This document shows, one piece after another, positions 49,392 through 57,592 of a DNA stretch of 64,000 nucleotides. The position numbers and the translations under genes were made by a program. Numbering within the stretch: the first letter of the stretch is position 1; every line of letters starts with the position of its first letter. Source of the stretch: Brevibacterium casei CIP 102111 (GTDB taxonomy: Bacteria > Actinomycetota > Actinomycetes > Actinomycetales > Brevibacteriaceae); the NCBI RefSeq assembly GCF_900169275.1, contig NZ_FXZC01000001.1:1-64000 (forward strand), given 5' to 3'. The notes below the pieces were generated by a model. The model had not been told where the DNA came from and searched no databases. It saw only the letters and a list, made by a program, of their open reading frames with translations.

Positions 49392-50816
49392 ATGCCTTCG
49401 ACTCCAGCCACCCGGATCGCCGAGCCCCTGCTCGGCGGTCCGGACGGCATTCACCGCGGTTCCGCATCGGCCGTGTATCTGCGCGGGCAGGCGTTCGTCC
49501 TCGCGGGGATCCTCGGGATCACGACGTTCCTCGCTCTCGCTCTCCAGGGTCCGTGTCTGAGCTCGGGCTACGAGCGGCCGAGCGCCTCGGCGAGGATGTG
49601 CGCGGGCCCGCTGTCGACGGCGTTCCTCGGGCAGTTCAATCCCGAGGCGGTGGGCCGCGCTCGCGGCGGAGCCTCGGGTCTCTCGGTCCTCGACGGCGTG
49701 CTCGTCGACGTCTTCCGCCTCATCACCGACGACGTCTCGGTGTTCATGGCGTTCGTCCTTCTCCTCAACGTCGTCGGGGTCGCGGCACTCGGTGTGGCGT
49801 TGCTCCTCCTCGCCCGCCGGCGGGCATGGCTCGTCGCCGTCTTCGCCTCACCCGTCATCCTCTTCACCCTCGGATCGACGCTCGACCCTCTCGCGCTCGC
49901 GCTCAGTCTCTGGGCCGTCGTCCTCGTCGTCGCTCCGGCTCCGGTGACTCCGCGACCGTGGCTGGCGGGGATCCTGCTCGCGATCGCTGCGTTCGAGAAT
50001 CCGCTCGCTCTCCTCGTCCTCGCCGCCCTCGCGCTCTCGGGGCTCTACCCGCCGGGCCGGCTCGAGCACCGCAACCCGCAGATGATGATCGCCACCGCGA
50101 CGATCGCCTCGGCGATCATCCTCGTCGCCGACGGCACCACGATCCGTCGCGTGACCCAGTGGCTCTCGGACGCCGTCGACGGCGGCTCGTTCGCCTCGAT
50201 CCTCGTCATGGCCCGCATCGGTGACGCCGGGACGTGGGCGACGGTGTGGATCGTCGCGAGCGGGCTCCTTGTGGCGGGCGTCCTCGTCGCCCTGTTCATG
50301 GTGCGTGTGCATGGCCTCGACCCGGCCGTCACCTCGTGTCTGCTCATCGGCTCGTGCCTCGTCCTCGCCCCCGCCCTCATGCCGTGGGATTCGCTGTGGC
50401 TTCTCCCCTTCCTCGCCCTCGCCGTGTCCCGGTGGTGGGTGCTCATTGCCTGGGCCCTCGCCGAGGCGGTCTTCGCCATTGCGATCCAACTCGGCGACGT
50501 CACCGGCATCGATCCGAGCAAGGGCCTCGAACCCTCCTTCATCGCCCTCTTCTCCCTCCTGCGGCTCTTCGCCCTCATCATCGTCGTCGTCTTCGCTGGG
50601 GAGAACCTCTACCGGCGTCGGGTGCGCGGACGGCTGCGCCCGCGGATCCGGTCGGCAGAGCCAGCCACCGGCGATGCCGATTCCGAGGGCGCGGGCCCCC
50701 GCGCCGACGTCGCGGCCGGCGGGAATGATGGAGCGGCCGGCAGCGGTGCCGGGAAGACCGCCGAAGGAGACTCAGGCGGACACGGGGACTCGGGCACCGC
50801 CTCGGCGAGGGAATGA
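49392..50816 (+). CDS. GT87-like polytopic membrane protein (Rv0051 type)
   Basis: This 474-residue protein has about ten membrane segments and a hydrophilic C-terminal tail rich in Gly, Ala and Arg. The first outside loop (LQGPCLSSGYERP ... GQFNPEA) and later GSTLDPLALALSLWAVVL, with the ENPLALLVL segment, fit the GT87/DUF2029 group of polyprenyl-linked sugar transferases. The position between ponA and rpsF matches mycobacterial Rv0051. The donor and acceptor are unknown. ATG 49392 is used. The rpsF promoter follows immediately. Confidence 0.78.
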   Translation: MPSTPATRIAEPLLGGPDGIHRGSASAVYLRGQAFVLAGILGITTFLALALQGPCLSSGYERPSASARMCAGPLSTAFLGQFNPEAVGRARGGASGLSVLDGVLVDVFRLITDDVSVFMAFVLLLNVVGVAALGVALLLLARRRAWLVAVFASPVILFTLGSTLDPLALALSLWAVVLVVAPAPVTPRPWLAGILLAIAAFENPLALLVLAALALSGLYPPGRLEHRNPQMMIATATIASAIILVADGTTIRRVTQWLSDAVDGGSFASILVMARIGDAGTWATVWIVASGLLVAGVLVALFMVRVHGLDPAVTSCLLIGSCLVLAPALMPWDSLWLLPFLALAVSRWWVLIAWALAEAVFAIAIQLGDVTGIDPSKGLEPSFIALFSLLRLFALIIVVVFAGENLYRRRVRGRLRPRIRSAEPATGDADSEGAGPRADVAAGGNDGAAGSGAGKTAEGDSGGHGDSGTASARE

Positions 50817-50851
50817 CCCTGCCCCCGTGGCCAAGGGCACGGGAAACCGAC

Positions 50852-50881
50852 ATGACAGCCGGCGGCGCGGTCCCGTAGAAT
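50852..50881 (+). promoter_or_regulatory. rpsF operon promoter
   Basis: A -35-like ATGACA (50852-50857) and a -10 TAGAAT (50876-50881) are separated by 18 bp. They predict a 5' leader of about 105 nt ahead of rpsF. Confidence 0.6.
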
Positions 50882-50937
50882 AGGGAGGTCTGTTCCCATT
50901 TCGCGGACCTCGCGGAGGACGGAACGGGCACGCATTT

Positions 50938-50982
50938 ACCCTCCTGCCATGGACCGACCATGGCCGTGAAGACCAGAGGAGG
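50938..50982 (+). promoter_or_regulatory. Candidate S6:S18 leader that masks the rpsF ribosome binding site
   Basis: GCCATGG (50946-50952) pairs with CCATGGC (50958-50964) around the loop ACCGA, which contains the CCG trinucleotide recognised by the S6:S18 complex in known leaders. CCTCCT (50940-50945) can pair with the Shine-Dalgarno AGGAGG (50977-50982). This would let excess S6:S18 shut off translation. The structure was drawn by eye. Confidence 0.45.
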
Positions 50983-50992
50983 TGGGTGACAC

Positions 50993-51283
50993 ATGCGTCA
51001 TTACGAGCTCATGCTCATTCTCGACAGCGACCTCGAAGAGCGGACGTTGGCTGACACCGTGAACAACCTGATCAAGGTTGTCCCGGCAGAGAACGGAACC
51101 GTCGACAACGTGGACATCTGGGGACGTCGGCGCTTCGCCTACGAGATCCAGAAGAAGTCCGAGGGCTACTACGTCGTGGTGGACTTCCACGCGGAGCCGG
51201 CCACGACCAAGGAACTCGATCGTCAGCTCGGACTCAACGAGTCGGTGCTGCGGACCAAGATCCTCCGCCCGGACGCCAAGTAA
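50993..51283 (+). CDS. rpsF: 30S ribosomal protein S6
   Basis: This 96-residue protein has the S6 sequence [21 protein letters not shown] and the core [23 protein letters not shown]. It binds S18 in the platform of the small subunit. ATG 50993 follows AGGAGGTGGG. It is the first gene of rpsF-ssb-rpsR-rplI, with ssb 31 bp downstream. Confidence 0.97.
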   Translation: MRHYELMLILDSDLEERTLADTVNNLIKVVPAENGTVDNVDIWGRRRFAYEIQKKSEGYYVVVDFHAEPATTKELDRQLGLNESVLRTKILRPDAK

Positions 51284-51314
51284 GCGTCACGCTACCCCGT
51301 TTGAGGAGCATTCA

Positions 51315-51935
51315 ATGGCAGGCGAAACAGTCATCACGGTCGTCGGGAACCTGACAAGCGATCCCGAACTGCGCTTCACACCCAACGGTGCTGCAGTCGC
51401 GAACTTCACCGTGGCCTCGACGCCGCGTATCTTCGACCGTCAGTCGAACGAGTTCAAGGACGGGGAGACCCTGTTCCTGCGCTGCTCGGTCTGGCGTGAG
51501 ATGGGAGAGAACGTCGCCGAATCGCTGCAGCGGGGTACCCGGGTCATCGTGCAGGGCCGACTGAAGTCGCGCTCGTTCGAAACCAAGGAAGGCGAGAAGC
51601 GCACGGTCATGGAGCTGGACGTCGACGAAGTCGGCCCCAGCCTGCGACGCGCGACCGCTCAGGTCTCGAAGAACGAACGCGGCGGCGGAGGCTTCTCCGG
51701 CGGTGGCGGCAACTCCGGCGGCTACCAGGGTGGCGGCCAGCAGGGCGGCTACCAGCAGCAGTCGTCGGGGTGGGGCAACAACCCGCAGCAGGGCAACCCG
51801 CAGCAGGGTGGACAGCGCCAGGGCGGCTACAGCCAGGGGAACAACGGTCCGAACAACGACCCGTGGGCATCATCTTCTCCCCAGAACGACAACGGCGGCT
51901 GGGGCAATCCCGGCGCCGACGAACCGCCGTTCTGA
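51315..51935 (+). CDS. ssb: Single-stranded DNA-binding protein
   Basis: This 206-residue SSB has an N-terminal OB fold ([54 protein letters not shown]), a long Gly/Gln/Asn-rich linker (about 125-195) and the acidic interaction tip DEPPF. It protects ssDNA and recruits replication proteins. ATG 51315 follows GAGGAG. Its place between S6 and S18 is conserved. Confidence 0.97.
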   Translation: MAGETVITVVGNLTSDPELRFTPNGAAVANFTVASTPRIFDRQSNEFKDGETLFLRCSVWREMGENVAESLQRGTRVIVQGRLKSRSFETKEGEKRTVMELDVDEVGPSLRRATAQVSKNERGGGGFSGGGGNSGGYQGGGQQGGYQQQSSGWGNNPQQGNPQQGGQRQGGYSQGNNGPNNDPWASSSPQNDNGGWGNPGADEPPF

Positions 51936-51970
51936 CCACGTTTTAGACATTTCTCATACAGGAGAGACTC

Positions 51971-52210
51971 ATGGCAAAGCCAGAGATCCGGAAGCCTATC
52001 AAGAAGAAGGCGAATCCGCTCAAGAAGGGCGAAGCGGCCAACATCAACTACAAGGACACCGCTACGCTCCGCAAGTTCATTTCTGACCGTGGCAAGATCC
52101 GTGCACGGCGCGTCACCGGCGTGACCGTGCAGGAACAGCGCGTCATCGCGAAGGCCGTCAAGAACGCCCGCGAGATGGCACTCCTGCCCTACTCGAGCTC
52201 TGCTCGCTGA
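51971..52210 (+). CDS. rpsR: 30S ribosomal protein S18
   Basis: This 79-residue basic protein matches S18 ([26 protein letters not shown], then [13 protein letters not shown]). It forms a heterodimer with S6. There is no CxxC zinc pair, so this is the zinc-free form. It starts at ATG 51971 after AGGAGAG. rplI follows after 16 bp. Confidence 0.96.
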   Translation: MAKPEIRKPIKKKANPLKKGEAANINYKDTATLRKFISDRGKIRARRVTGVTVQEQRVIAKAVKNAREMALLPYSSSAR

Positions 52211-52226
52211 TCGGAGGAGAACAGTT

Positions 52227-52685
52227 ATGCCGAATCGCAAAGTGATTCTCACTCAGGAAGTCGACGGCCTCGGGGCCGCCGGTGACATCGTCGAGGTTCG
52301 CGCCGGCTACGCGCGCAACCTGCTCGTCCCCCGCGGCTGGGCCACCCCGTGGACCGAGGGCGCGGAGAAGCAGATCCTCGCGCTGCGCAAGGCCCGTCAG
52401 GCCAAGCAGATCGCCGACCACGACGAAGCCGTCCGCGTCAAGGACCAGCTCGAGTCGACGAGCGCTCGCATCGAGCTCAAAGCCGGCAAGAACGGTCGCC
52501 TCTTCGGCGCCGTCACCCCGGCACTCGTCGCCGAGGCGCTGCAGACCGCGACCGGACACGACTTCGATCGTCGTCAGGTGGCGCTCACCGGTCACGTCAA
52601 GACCTCCGGCAGCTACACCGCTGTCGTGCGCGTCAACGACACGATCACCGCGAACGCCAAGTTCGACGTCATCGGCAAGGCCTGA
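52227..52685 (+). CDS. rplI: 50S ribosomal protein L9
   Basis: This 152-residue protein has the L9 N-terminal domain (KVILTQEVDGLGAAGDIVEVRAGYARNLLVPRGWA), the connecting helix and the C-terminal domain ending HVKTSGSYTAVVRVND. It is the last gene of the ribosomal/ssb operon. Short repeats and a strong terminator follow. Confidence 0.97.
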   Translation: MPNRKVILTQEVDGLGAAGDIVEVRAGYARNLLVPRGWATPWTEGAEKQILALRKARQAKQIADHDEAVRVKDQLESTSARIELKAGKNGRLFGAVTPALVAEALQTATGHDFDRRQVALTGHVKTSGSYTAVVRVNDTITANAKFDVIGKA

Positions 52686-52701
52686 TCGCCGTAGCCTGAT
52701 C

Positions 52702-52776
52702 GGCTGACGGTCCTGCGGGACCGTAGGCTGATCGGTCCTCCGGGACTGTGAGCTGGTCGGTCCTCCGGGACCGGCC
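52702..52776 (+). repeat. Three short palindromic repeats after rplI
   Basis: Three near-copies of a 24-26 bp unit containing CGGTCCTCCGGGACCG (first copy with CTG CGG, second with ACT instead of ACC) lie in tandem directly behind the rplI stop. Each can fold into a small hairpin. They may slow RNA decay or help termination. Confidence 0.6.
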
Positions 52777-52784
52777 GCCGAGAC

Positions 52785-52826
52785 CACGACCGCCGGGTGC
52801 CCCACCGTGGGCACCCGGCGGTCGTG
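52785..52826 (+). terminator. Terminator of the rpsF-rplI operon
   Basis: An 18-bp perfect stem (52785-52802 with 52809-52826) closes the loop CACCGT. It is the strongest hairpin in the window and lies 100 bp past the rplI stop. Confidence 0.85.
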
Positions 52827-52932
52827 CATTCACGTGGCTGGGAACGGCCAGATCGGCTCCGGGTGTGGCAGAGTGTTGTCGAAAACCTCGGTTGTCGGAA
52901 CTCCCGCCCCGGTCGATTGGAGACGTGACCCA

Positions 52933-53568
52933 ATGAAGAAGCTCATGATCAGCGCCACCGGACGGCTCGTCGCGTCCATCATCGTCGGATTCATCATCGG
53001 CGGCATCGTCGGTCTCCTCACCACCACCGGCGATGGGTTCCTCGTCGGCATCGCGGCGGCGACGACGTTCTTCGTGCTCGTGGGCACCGCCGCCCTGTGG
53101 CCGATGTCCTCCGAGGAGACGAAGTCGAACGCGAGCCGGGAGGACTTCAACCCCGTCCTCGACGAGGTCGTCATCACGATCGCCCAGCTCTGCGGTCTCG
53201 GCGGCATCATCCTCCTCCAGATCGTCGGCGGCTCCCAGGCCGGGAACTGGGAGGCGGCGATCGCCCTCCTCGGCGTCTTCATGTCCTGGGCCGGCCTGCA
53301 GATCCTCTACAGCGCGCGCTACGCCTACATGTACTTCGGCGACGGGACCCCCGGCGGCATCGACTTCAACTCCGATCGGGTGCCCAACTACAAGGACTTC
53401 CTCTACTTCGGCTACGCGGTCGGCATGACCTTCGGCGTCACGGACACGAGCGTCTCCGACACGCAGATCCGCGCCGTGGTGCTGCGCCACAGTCTGCTGT
53501 CCTACGTCTTCAACGCGGTCATCCTCGCCACGGCCATCAACCTCGTCGTCGGGGTCTTCTCGAACTGA
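52933..53568 (+). CDS. DUF1345 integral membrane protein
   Basis: This 211-residue protein has about five to six membrane segments. The DUF1345 signature is visible in ILYSARYAYMYFGDGTPGGIDF and YKDFLYFGYAVGMTFGVTDTSV, ending HSLLSYVFNAVILATAINL. The function is unknown. ATG 52933 lies 12 nt after GGAG. The gene is isolated by the upstream terminator and by the palindromic repeat downstream. Confidence 0.85.
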   Translation: MKKLMISATGRLVASIIVGFIIGGIVGLLTTTGDGFLVGIAAATTFFVLVGTAALWPMSSEETKSNASREDFNPVLDEVVITIAQLCGLGGIILLQIVGGSQAGNWEAAIALLGVFMSWAGLQILYSARYAYMYFGDGTPGGIDFNSDRVPNYKDFLYFGYAVGMTFGVTDTSVSDTQIRAVVLRHSLLSYVFNAVILATAINLVVGVFSN

Positions 53569-53647
53569 GGGTGGCGGGGCGCAGGGAGTTGCGCTGCGGG
53601 TGCGGTCGTGCGTGTTGTCGACGCCGCAGTCGGGGCTGTCGGCTGTT

Positions 53648-53704
53648 CCGGAGGAGGATCCAGTGCGAAACTGAGCCCGATTTCGAACTCGATCCTCCTC
53701 GGGG
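53648..53704 (+). repeat. Palindromic repeat, copy 1
   Basis: Imperfect copy of the element at 54534-54593, in the same orientation. GAGGAGGATCC and GATCCTCCTC arms flank a core sharing GAGCCCGATTTCGAACTC. It lies between the DUF1345 stop and the methyltransferase stop. Confidence 0.8.
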
Positions 53705-53731
53705 AGTCACCCATTCTCGCTAGGGCGGTGC

Positions 53732-54511
53732 TCATCGTCGTGGTTTCGCCACAAGCAACAGCGCATGGTTCTGCGTCTCGAGTACGTCCTGTCCTAGAGC
53801 ATCCCTGAGCGCGGTGTGCAGAGCCAGTCGATCTTCGGTCCCCATAGTGAGCTGATCCGAATGGGTGGCGACCATCGACAACCACGCCTCTGGAGCGTAT
53901 CGGAGGCTTTCCTCGAAGTGGAGTTCTTCGACATCGAAGCTATTCCGTCGCAGCACCTCGACCAATGGGGCCGGGCCGTCCTGTTCTGCGCCCTCGCTGT
54001 CGACTTCTCCACTGGAACGATCTTGCTGCGGAAGATACTCGTCCAAGGTCTCATCGATTCGCCTCGCGGGAGGGCCCTGTGGAACGATGCGGTTCCAGGC
54101 AAGTGCGAGTGTGCCTGAGGGAGTGAGGATCTTCCGAATTCGGGAAAGTGCCGGAACCGGATCGACCCAATGGAACGACTGTCCGAACGCAACGATGTCG
54201 AATTCTCTGCCGGATGGGTCCCACTGTTCGAACTTCGCCGTTTCCACGTGCAGGCCCTTGCCTGCGGCGACGGCGGCCATGCCCGGATCGGGTTCGACCG
54301 CAAGGACATCGCACCCTCGCTCCCGTAACTGCATGGCAAGAATCCCGGTACCTGCACCGACATCAAGTGCCCGTAGTCGAGGTTTCGAACCCGACGAAGC
54401 TTCTAACATCGCGGTCAGCAGCTCCTTCGGATACCGGGGCCTGTAGCGGTCATACTGGTCGGCTACGGGACCGAAGGACTCGGCTCGCGCTCTGTCGGTA
54501 TGGGGTTCCAT
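53732..54511 (-). CDS. Class I SAM-dependent methyltransferase
   Basis: This 259-residue protein has the SAM motif ALDVGAGTGILAMQLRERG, post-I DVLAVEPDPGMAAVA and motif IV FDIVAFGQSFHWVDP, which places it with small-molecule methyltransferases (Methyltransf_11 type). The opening (SFGPVADQYDRYRPRYP) is typical of that group. The substrate is unknown. Third codon positions look less GC-biased than in adjacent genes, and the gene is bracketed by two copies of the same palindromic repeat, which suggests acquisition as a cassette. Confidence 0.87.
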   Translation of the reverse strand: MEPHTDRARAESFGPVADQYDRYRPRYPKELLTAMLEASSGSKPRLRALDVGAGTGILAMQLRERGCDVLAVEPDPGMAAVAAGKGLHVETAKFEQWDPSGREFDIVAFGQSFHWVDPVPALSRIRKILTPSGTLALAWNRIVPQGPPARRIDETLDEYLPQQDRSSGEVDSEGAEQDGPAPLVEVLRRNSFDVEELHFEESLRYAPEAWLSMVATHSDQLTMGTEDRLALHTALRDALGQDVLETQNHALLLVAKPRR

Positions 54512-54533
54512 TTGGACAGTCTAAGGAACAGCA

Positions 54534-54593
54534 TTCCCGAGGAGGATCCGGTGCGAATCCGAGCCCGATTTCGAACTCGATCCTCCTCGGGAA
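54534..54593 (+). repeat. Palindromic repeat, copy 2
   Basis: A perfect 15-bp inverted repeat, TTCCCGAGGAGGATC (54534-54548) with its complement at 54579-54593, encloses a 30-nt core. It is about 20 bp upstream of the methyltransferase start. It matches copy 1 over nearly 60 bp in the same orientation. Confidence 0.85.
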
Positions 54594-54630
54594 GACTGCC
54601 GAGGGTAGGACGAGGACGTTGAGGGCGGAA

Positions 54631-55233
54631 TCAGCGCTTCGGGTAGGTGATGGTCCGGTCGTCGGCGACGACGGCACCTGAGCTGAGCACCGCCTCGGCG
54701 GTCTGATTCCTTCCGAGCACATGACGGACGGGACGGTCACGGGCGAGGAGGTAGTCGGCGATAATGCGCCGATGACAGCGCCACCACACGGCCTCCGAGC
54801 ACATGACCGCGCACCGGGCATCCTCGCCCCAGCCGAGCAAGACGTCGATGTCGGCGGCGAACTCGTCGGTCAGGGCGTGGTCGGCGTAGTTGTGGAAGCT
54901 GCGGTTCTCCCACCATGCGTTGACGTCGAAGGGCACGTCGTCGCTGACATTCCGCCGGCCGGTCAGTCCGTCGAGACGACGCAGCTCGATGTCCTGATCC
55001 GCAAGCGCCTCGGCGAGGACATCGGCGTTGAACTGCGGGTTCGCCTTCGAGCCGGGCAGCTTGCGGACGTCGACGACCACCTCGGCGCGATTCTCGTGGA
55101 GAAGGTCGAGGAACTCCTCGAGGGGCCGGTTCGAATGGCCGATCGTGAGGAAGTCGGGTCCGCCCGGTGCGGGTGCGGGGGCTTCGGGCTCACCCGATGC
55201 GGGCCCATCCGGTTCCGGCGCGGAATCGCTCAT
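54631..55233 (-). CDS. DUF488 family protein
   Basis: This 200-residue protein has a Pro/Ala/Glu-rich N-terminal 25 residues and then the DUF488 fold: FLTIGHSNRPLEEFLDLL, VVVDVRKLPGSKANPQFN, and the conserved Cys/His motif VMCSEAVWWRCHRRIIADYL. Members are of unknown function; the two Cys and the His cluster suggest metal or nucleotide chemistry. The start overlaps the stop of the DUF2945 gene by 4 bp, so the two are co-translated. Confidence 0.87.
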   Translation of the reverse strand: MSDSAPEPDGPASGEPEAPAPAPGGPDFLTIGHSNRPLEEFLDLLHENRAEVVVDVRKLPGSKANPQFNADVLAEALADQDIELRRLDGLTGRRNVSDDVPFDVNAWWENRSFHNYADHALTDEFAADIDVLLGWGEDARCAVMCSEAVWWRCHRRIIADYLLARDRPVRHVLGRNQTAEAVLSSGAVVADDRTITYPKR

Positions 55234-55445
55234 CCGTCGATGAGGTGGAGTGCGCTGCCCTTGTGGGCGGCGATGTGATCGGTCTTGTCGCTCTTGATCT
55301 CGTACTGGGGATCGTCCGGCGTCGCCCGGTGCGTGTGCCCCTTGTAGTCGAAATCCGCGGTGTGGACCCGGATGATGTGCCCGGAGACCTCACCGGCCTC
55401 GGAGTTCCACCCCACGTGATCGCCGACGGAGTATTCGAGTGCCAT
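55230..55445 (-). CDS. DUF2945 (HVA1/Tudor-like) small protein
   Basis: This 71-residue protein (MALEYSVGDHVGWNSEAGEV, then KGHTHRATPDDPQYEIKSDKT, HKGSALHLI) is typical of the DUF2945 family, a small SH3/Tudor-like barrel often annotated hypervirulence-associated. The function is unknown. ATG 55445 is preceded by AGGAGG. It forms an operon with DUF488 downstream and possibly the hypothetical gene upstream (12 bp away). Confidence 0.87.
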   Translation of the reverse strand: MALEYSVGDHVGWNSEAGEVSGHIIRVHTADFDYKGHTHRATPDDPQYEIKSDKTDHIAAHKGSALHLIDG

Positions 55446-55457
55446 GTCGGCCTCCTT

Positions 55458-55868
55458 TCAGAATTCGATGCGCTCGGCTGGAGGGAATTCGGCGTAGGCG
55501 ACGCTGTCGTCGAGCGGGGCGAGCTCGAGACTGCTCGGAACACCTTCGTCGATGATGAGGTAGAGGAGAGCATCGGGGAGGTATGCACTGAGCACGAGAT
55601 CATCGTCGGAACGCACAGTCTTGCCGTCGACAGGATCGAGGTCCACCGTCGGACACATCCCGCATCCGCACTCCGAGGTGACGACCACCTCGGCGAGGTT
55701 GGCCTCCCACAATGCCCGCTGAGCATCCGTGATCGCCGTCGGCGGATCCCACCCTTCCTTCTGTTCGGGCGTGAACTCCGCATAGTCCTCGGCACTCGGC
55801 GATGTGTGACCGCGACGGATGAGGAGAAGCGCTGTGTTCCTCTCGAGGTCGGTCAATGCTCGGTTCAT
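55458..55868 (-). CDS. Hypothetical protein, operon with DUF2945/DUF488
   Basis: This 136-residue soluble acidic protein starts at ATG 55868 behind TGGAGG. It opens with NRALTDLERNTALLLIRRG and contains a Cys-rich loop SECGCGMCPTVDLDP that could bind a metal, then a beta-rich acidic end. I do not recognise the family. The in-frame extension upstream lacks a ribosome binding site and was not used. It is 12 bp from the DUF2945 start, so it is likely the first gene of a three-gene unit. Confidence 0.75.
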   Translation of the reverse strand: MNRALTDLERNTALLLIRRGHTSPSAEDYAEFTPEQKEGWDPPTAITDAQRALWEANLAEVVVTSECGCGMCPTVDLDPVDGKTVRSDDDLVLSAYLPDALLYLIIDEGVPSSLELAPLDDSVAYAEFPPAERIEF

Positions 55869-55972
55869 GCCTCCACGGTACTCCGGCCGGCCGCAACGCA
55901 CACTGGGATCGACCGTGGCAGCTGAGGTTCCCAGGTCCGACCCAGCCGGTCGGCACGGAACCCGGCCCATAG

Positions 55973-56004
55973 TTCGCTAGAGTCGGTGTTCGCTAGAGTC
56001 GGTG
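55973..56004 (+). repeat. Perfect 16-bp tandem duplication
   Basis: TTCGCTAGAGTCGGTG is present twice head to tail, ending 15 bp before the DUF445 start codon in the divergent spacer. It may be a doubled regulator site or recent slippage. Confidence 0.8.
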
Positions 56005-56018
56005 CCCAGGGGGTAGAG

Positions 56019-57317
56019 ATGACGATCGAGAGAACCGAGCCGATGCCGCGCTTCGGCGGGCCGAGCGAACTCACACCGGAGGATCGGGAACGAGCGCGGG
56101 GCCTGCGGAAGATGCGTCGGCTCGCCCTTTCCCTGCTCATCCTCGCGACCCTCATCTTCCTCTCGACGAACCTCTTCACCGACCTCTCGGGCGTCTGGGG
56201 CTTCATCGCCCGCGGATCTGAGGCCGCGATGATCGGTGCGATCGCCGACTGGTTCGCCGTGACCGCACTCTTCCGCCACCCACTCGGCCTGCCGATCCCG
56301 CACACCGCGATCATCCCCCGGAAGAAGGACGCCCTGGGGGCGAGTCTCTCCGCGTTCGTTGCGACGAACTTCCTCCACGCCGAGGCGGTGTCGACGAAGA
56401 TCCGGTCGCTGGGAGTCTCACGGCGGGCCGGGGAATGGCTGAGCAGGTCCGCCAACCGCGACCTCGTCGTCGACCGGGCCGCCGGCGGCCTCGAGTACGT
56501 CCTCGACCGCATCGACGACGAGCAGATCGCGGCACTCACCCGCAACGTCATCATCCCGCGTCTGGTCGCGACGAAGAAGTCACCGGTGCTCGGTCAGCTG
56601 CTGCGCCAGATCGTCCTCGACGGCGCCCACCACAAGCTCGTCGACCTCGTCATCGCCGAGGCGTACACCTGGTTGAGCGACAATCCGCAGGTCATCGACG
56701 AGATCGTCCACAACCGCGCCCCGTCCTGGGTGCCCGACTTCGTCAACGATCAGCTCGCCAGCCGCCTCCAGCGCGAGATCCTCGGCTGGCTCGTCGACGT
56801 CCGCGACAACCCGTACCACAAGGCCCGCCAGGCCCTCGACGCGTGGCTCGTCGACCTCTCCACCGACCTCTCGACCGACACCCCGCTCGCCGAGAAGGCC
56901 GAGGACATCATCAACGACCTTCTCACCCAGGACGGGGTCGTCGACTCGGTCCTCGAGATCTGGACCTCCCTCAAACAGCTCCTGCGCGAGGCGATCATCG
57001 AACCCGACGGCGAGGTCCGCGACCGCATCGCCGATCTCATCGGCGAATTCGCCGAGCGCCTCCAGACCGACACCGCGTTCGCGGAGAGGATCGACGACCG
57101 CGTCGCGACGACCGCCGGCGACCTCGCCGAGAGCTTCGGCCCCGAGATCGCCAGCGTCATCTCGGACACGATCGAACGCTGGGATGCGAAGGAGGCCGCC
57201 GACCGCATCGAGCTCTACGTCGGCCGCGACCTCCAGTACATCCGCATCAACGGCACCGTCATCGGCGCACTCGTCGGCCTCGCCCTCCACACGGTCATCG
57301 TCCTCCTCCCGACCTGA
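56019..57317 (+). CDS. DUF445 membrane protein
   Basis: This 432-residue protein has N-terminal membrane segments (about 33-52 and around 60-85), a long, mainly helical soluble middle, and a final membrane helix (GTVIGALVGLALHTVIVLLP). The DUF445 signature AAMIGAIADWFAVTALFRHPLGLPIPHTAIIPRKKD is intact. Amphipathic repeats (DLSTDLSTDTPLAEKAEDIINDLL) dominate the middle. The function is unknown. ATG 56019 sits behind GGGGGTAGAG. It converges on the FUSC gene. Confidence 0.87.
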   Translation: MTIERTEPMPRFGGPSELTPEDRERARGLRKMRRLALSLLILATLIFLSTNLFTDLSGVWGFIARGSEAAMIGAIADWFAVTALFRHPLGLPIPHTAIIPRKKDALGASLSAFVATNFLHAEAVSTKIRSLGVSRRAGEWLSRSANRDLVVDRAAGGLEYVLDRIDDEQIAALTRNVIIPRLVATKKSPVLGQLLRQIVLDGAHHKLVDLVIAEAYTWLSDNPQVIDEIVHNRAPSWVPDFVNDQLASRLQREILGWLVDVRDNPYHKARQALDAWLVDLSTDLSTDTPLAEKAEDIINDLLTQDGVVDSVLEIWTSLKQLLREAIIEPDGEVRDRIADLIGEFAERLQTDTAFAERIDDRVATTAGDLAESFGPEIASVISDTIERWDAKEAADRIELYVGRDLQYIRINGTVIGALVGLALHTVIVLLPT

Positions 57318-57367
57318 GACCGGCGTCATCACCGACCGCATCGTCCGGTGAGAGGACCGATGCCGCC

Positions 57368-57592
57368 ATGCGCACGGAACTCACGATCGACGGTCTGCCC
57401 ATCCGCCCGAGGCCGCGGGCGGTGACCCGGCACGAGCCGAGGTGCGATGAGTGCGGAACCCGGCTCACGCCTCGGCGAGGCCGTCGTCCGTGCGCGACTG
57501 AGCGCTGCGACGCCTGCCGAAGTACCCGACGACGAGGACGACGGCGATGCCGACGACCGCCCCGAGCAGGGTCTCGATCCCGCGGTCGATGA
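57368..57592 (+). CDS. Possible small zinc-ribbon protein (uncertain)
   Basis: An ATG-started frame of 74 codons begins 50 bp after DUF445. It encodes MRTELTIDGLPIRPRPRAV and then CDECGTRLTPRRGRRPCATERCDAC, a CxxC/CxxxxCxxC pattern like a zinc ribbon. Its second half overlaps the 3' end of the FUSC gene on the other strand and turns Arg-rich, which is typical of antisense frames. The first 35 codons look genuinely GC3-biased. It may be real, truncated or spurious. Confidence 0.25.
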   Translation: MRTELTIDGLPIRPRPRAVTRHEPRCDECGTRLTPRRGRRPCATERCDACRSTRRRGRRRCRRPPRAGSRSRGR

